DNA of 5,579 nt from assembly GCA_001818355.1 (NCBI GenBank), contig MHKJ01000047.1:1-5579 (forward strand). The letters run 5' to 3'. Below are positions 5,412-5,579 of this stretch, piece by piece (the stretch's first letter is position 1; each line of letters begins with the position of its first letter). The notes under the pieces were generated by a model that saw nothing but the letters and a program-made list of their open reading frames with translations, was not told the DNA's origin and ran no database searches. The translations under genes and the position numbers were made by a program. This DNA comes from Candidatus Kerfeldbacteria bacterium RIFOXYC2_FULL_38_9 (lineage in GTDB: Bacteria > Patescibacteriota > Patescibacteriia > UBA9570 > XYC2-FULL-38-9).

Positions 5412-5579
5412 ATGAACTTAAATAAACTCACCCACAAAGCGCAAGAGGCGCTTCAAAATTCCCACAGTATCGCCCTTTCTGCCAGTCATCCGCAAATTTT
5501 ACCACTTCATCTGCTCCAGGCTTTATTGGAGCAAAACGACACTATTACTTTACCTATTTTCAATCGATTGGAAGTTAAC
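5412..5579 (+). CDS. clpB: ATP-dependent disaggregase ClpB, N-terminal fragment (3'-truncated by window edge)
   Basis: The frame is open from ATG 5412 to the window end, giving 56 residues that begin MNLNKLTHKAQEALQNS and continue through ILPLHLLQALLEQ. This is the first helical part of the Clp N-terminal domain. The M-N-L-x-K-L-T-x-K-A-Q-E-A-L opening and the P-L-H-L-L-x-A-L-L motif fit ClpB better than ClpC, which usually opens with a form of F-E-R-F-T. ClpB is a hexameric AAA+ ATPase that works with DnaK to pull proteins out of aggregates in the cytoplasm. The ATPase domains and the middle coiled coil that would settle the call lie outside the window, so another Clp ATPase is possible. The gene lies 119 bp after the zinc-ribbon array and has its own promoter, so its position there may be coincidental. 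Confidence 0.85.
   Translation, partial: MNLNKLTHKAQEALQNSHSIALSASHPQILPLHLLQALLEQNDTITLPIFNRLEVN

Overview
The window is an AT-rich bacterial segment with all genes on the plus strand. It most resembles a genome of the Candidate Phyla Radiation (Patescibacteria). This rests on recall of a family, not on a search: long cysteine-rich zinc-ribbon proteins with 'FGC-x-G-[LV]-R-x-KK-[YF]' and 'AYN-[ED]-[TS]' blocks are common there and have no established function. No in-frame TGA interrupts the three complete genes and all four visible stops are TAA, so there is no sign of TGA recoding. No clear Shine-Dalgarno sequence precedes any start.

Layout. Bases 1-105 are the last 34 codons of a gene whose body lies to the left. 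At 116-1798, 1842-3530 and 3637-5292 are three complete paralogues of 560, 562 and 551 residues. The 1-105 tail has the same C-terminus, so the array holds at least four members in tandem. At 5412 the N-terminal domain of a ClpB-type disaggregase begins and runs off the right edge. The gaps are 10, 43, 106 and 119 bp. The 43-bp gap holds a promoter placed so that the transcript would be nearly leaderless. The 106-bp gap holds a T-rich intrinsic terminator. The 119-bp gap holds an extended -10 promoter and a perfect 14-bp palindrome at the predicted transcription start of clpB. I see no RNA gene, mobile element or CRISPR array.

Protein design. Each complete paralogue has a roughly symmetrical plan: zinc-ribbon pair A-B, cysteine-rich repeat segment S1, helical linker, second cysteine-rich segment S2, a conserved 'GEWGEFFP / AYN' block, then a second ribbon pair A'-B'. 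Spacing within and between the ribbons is kept to the residue between the two ends and across paralogues, which points to an internal duplication. In S1 the cysteines fall almost entirely on every third residue, with 9- and 18-residue spacings, in all three proteins. This suggests a repetitive, perhaps solenoid-like, cysteine-lined structure. No signal peptide or membrane segment is seen, so the proteins are probably cytoplasmic.

How the genes relate. The first two complete paralogues keep most metal ligands and carry a His/Cys-rich loop in B', as does the partial upstream copy. The third has lost the ligands of both A and A' but keeps those of B and B'. That looks like paralogue specialisation, with metal binding or storage, scaffolding or nucleic-acid binding as untested possibilities. 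The sequence does not show a functional link to ClpB.
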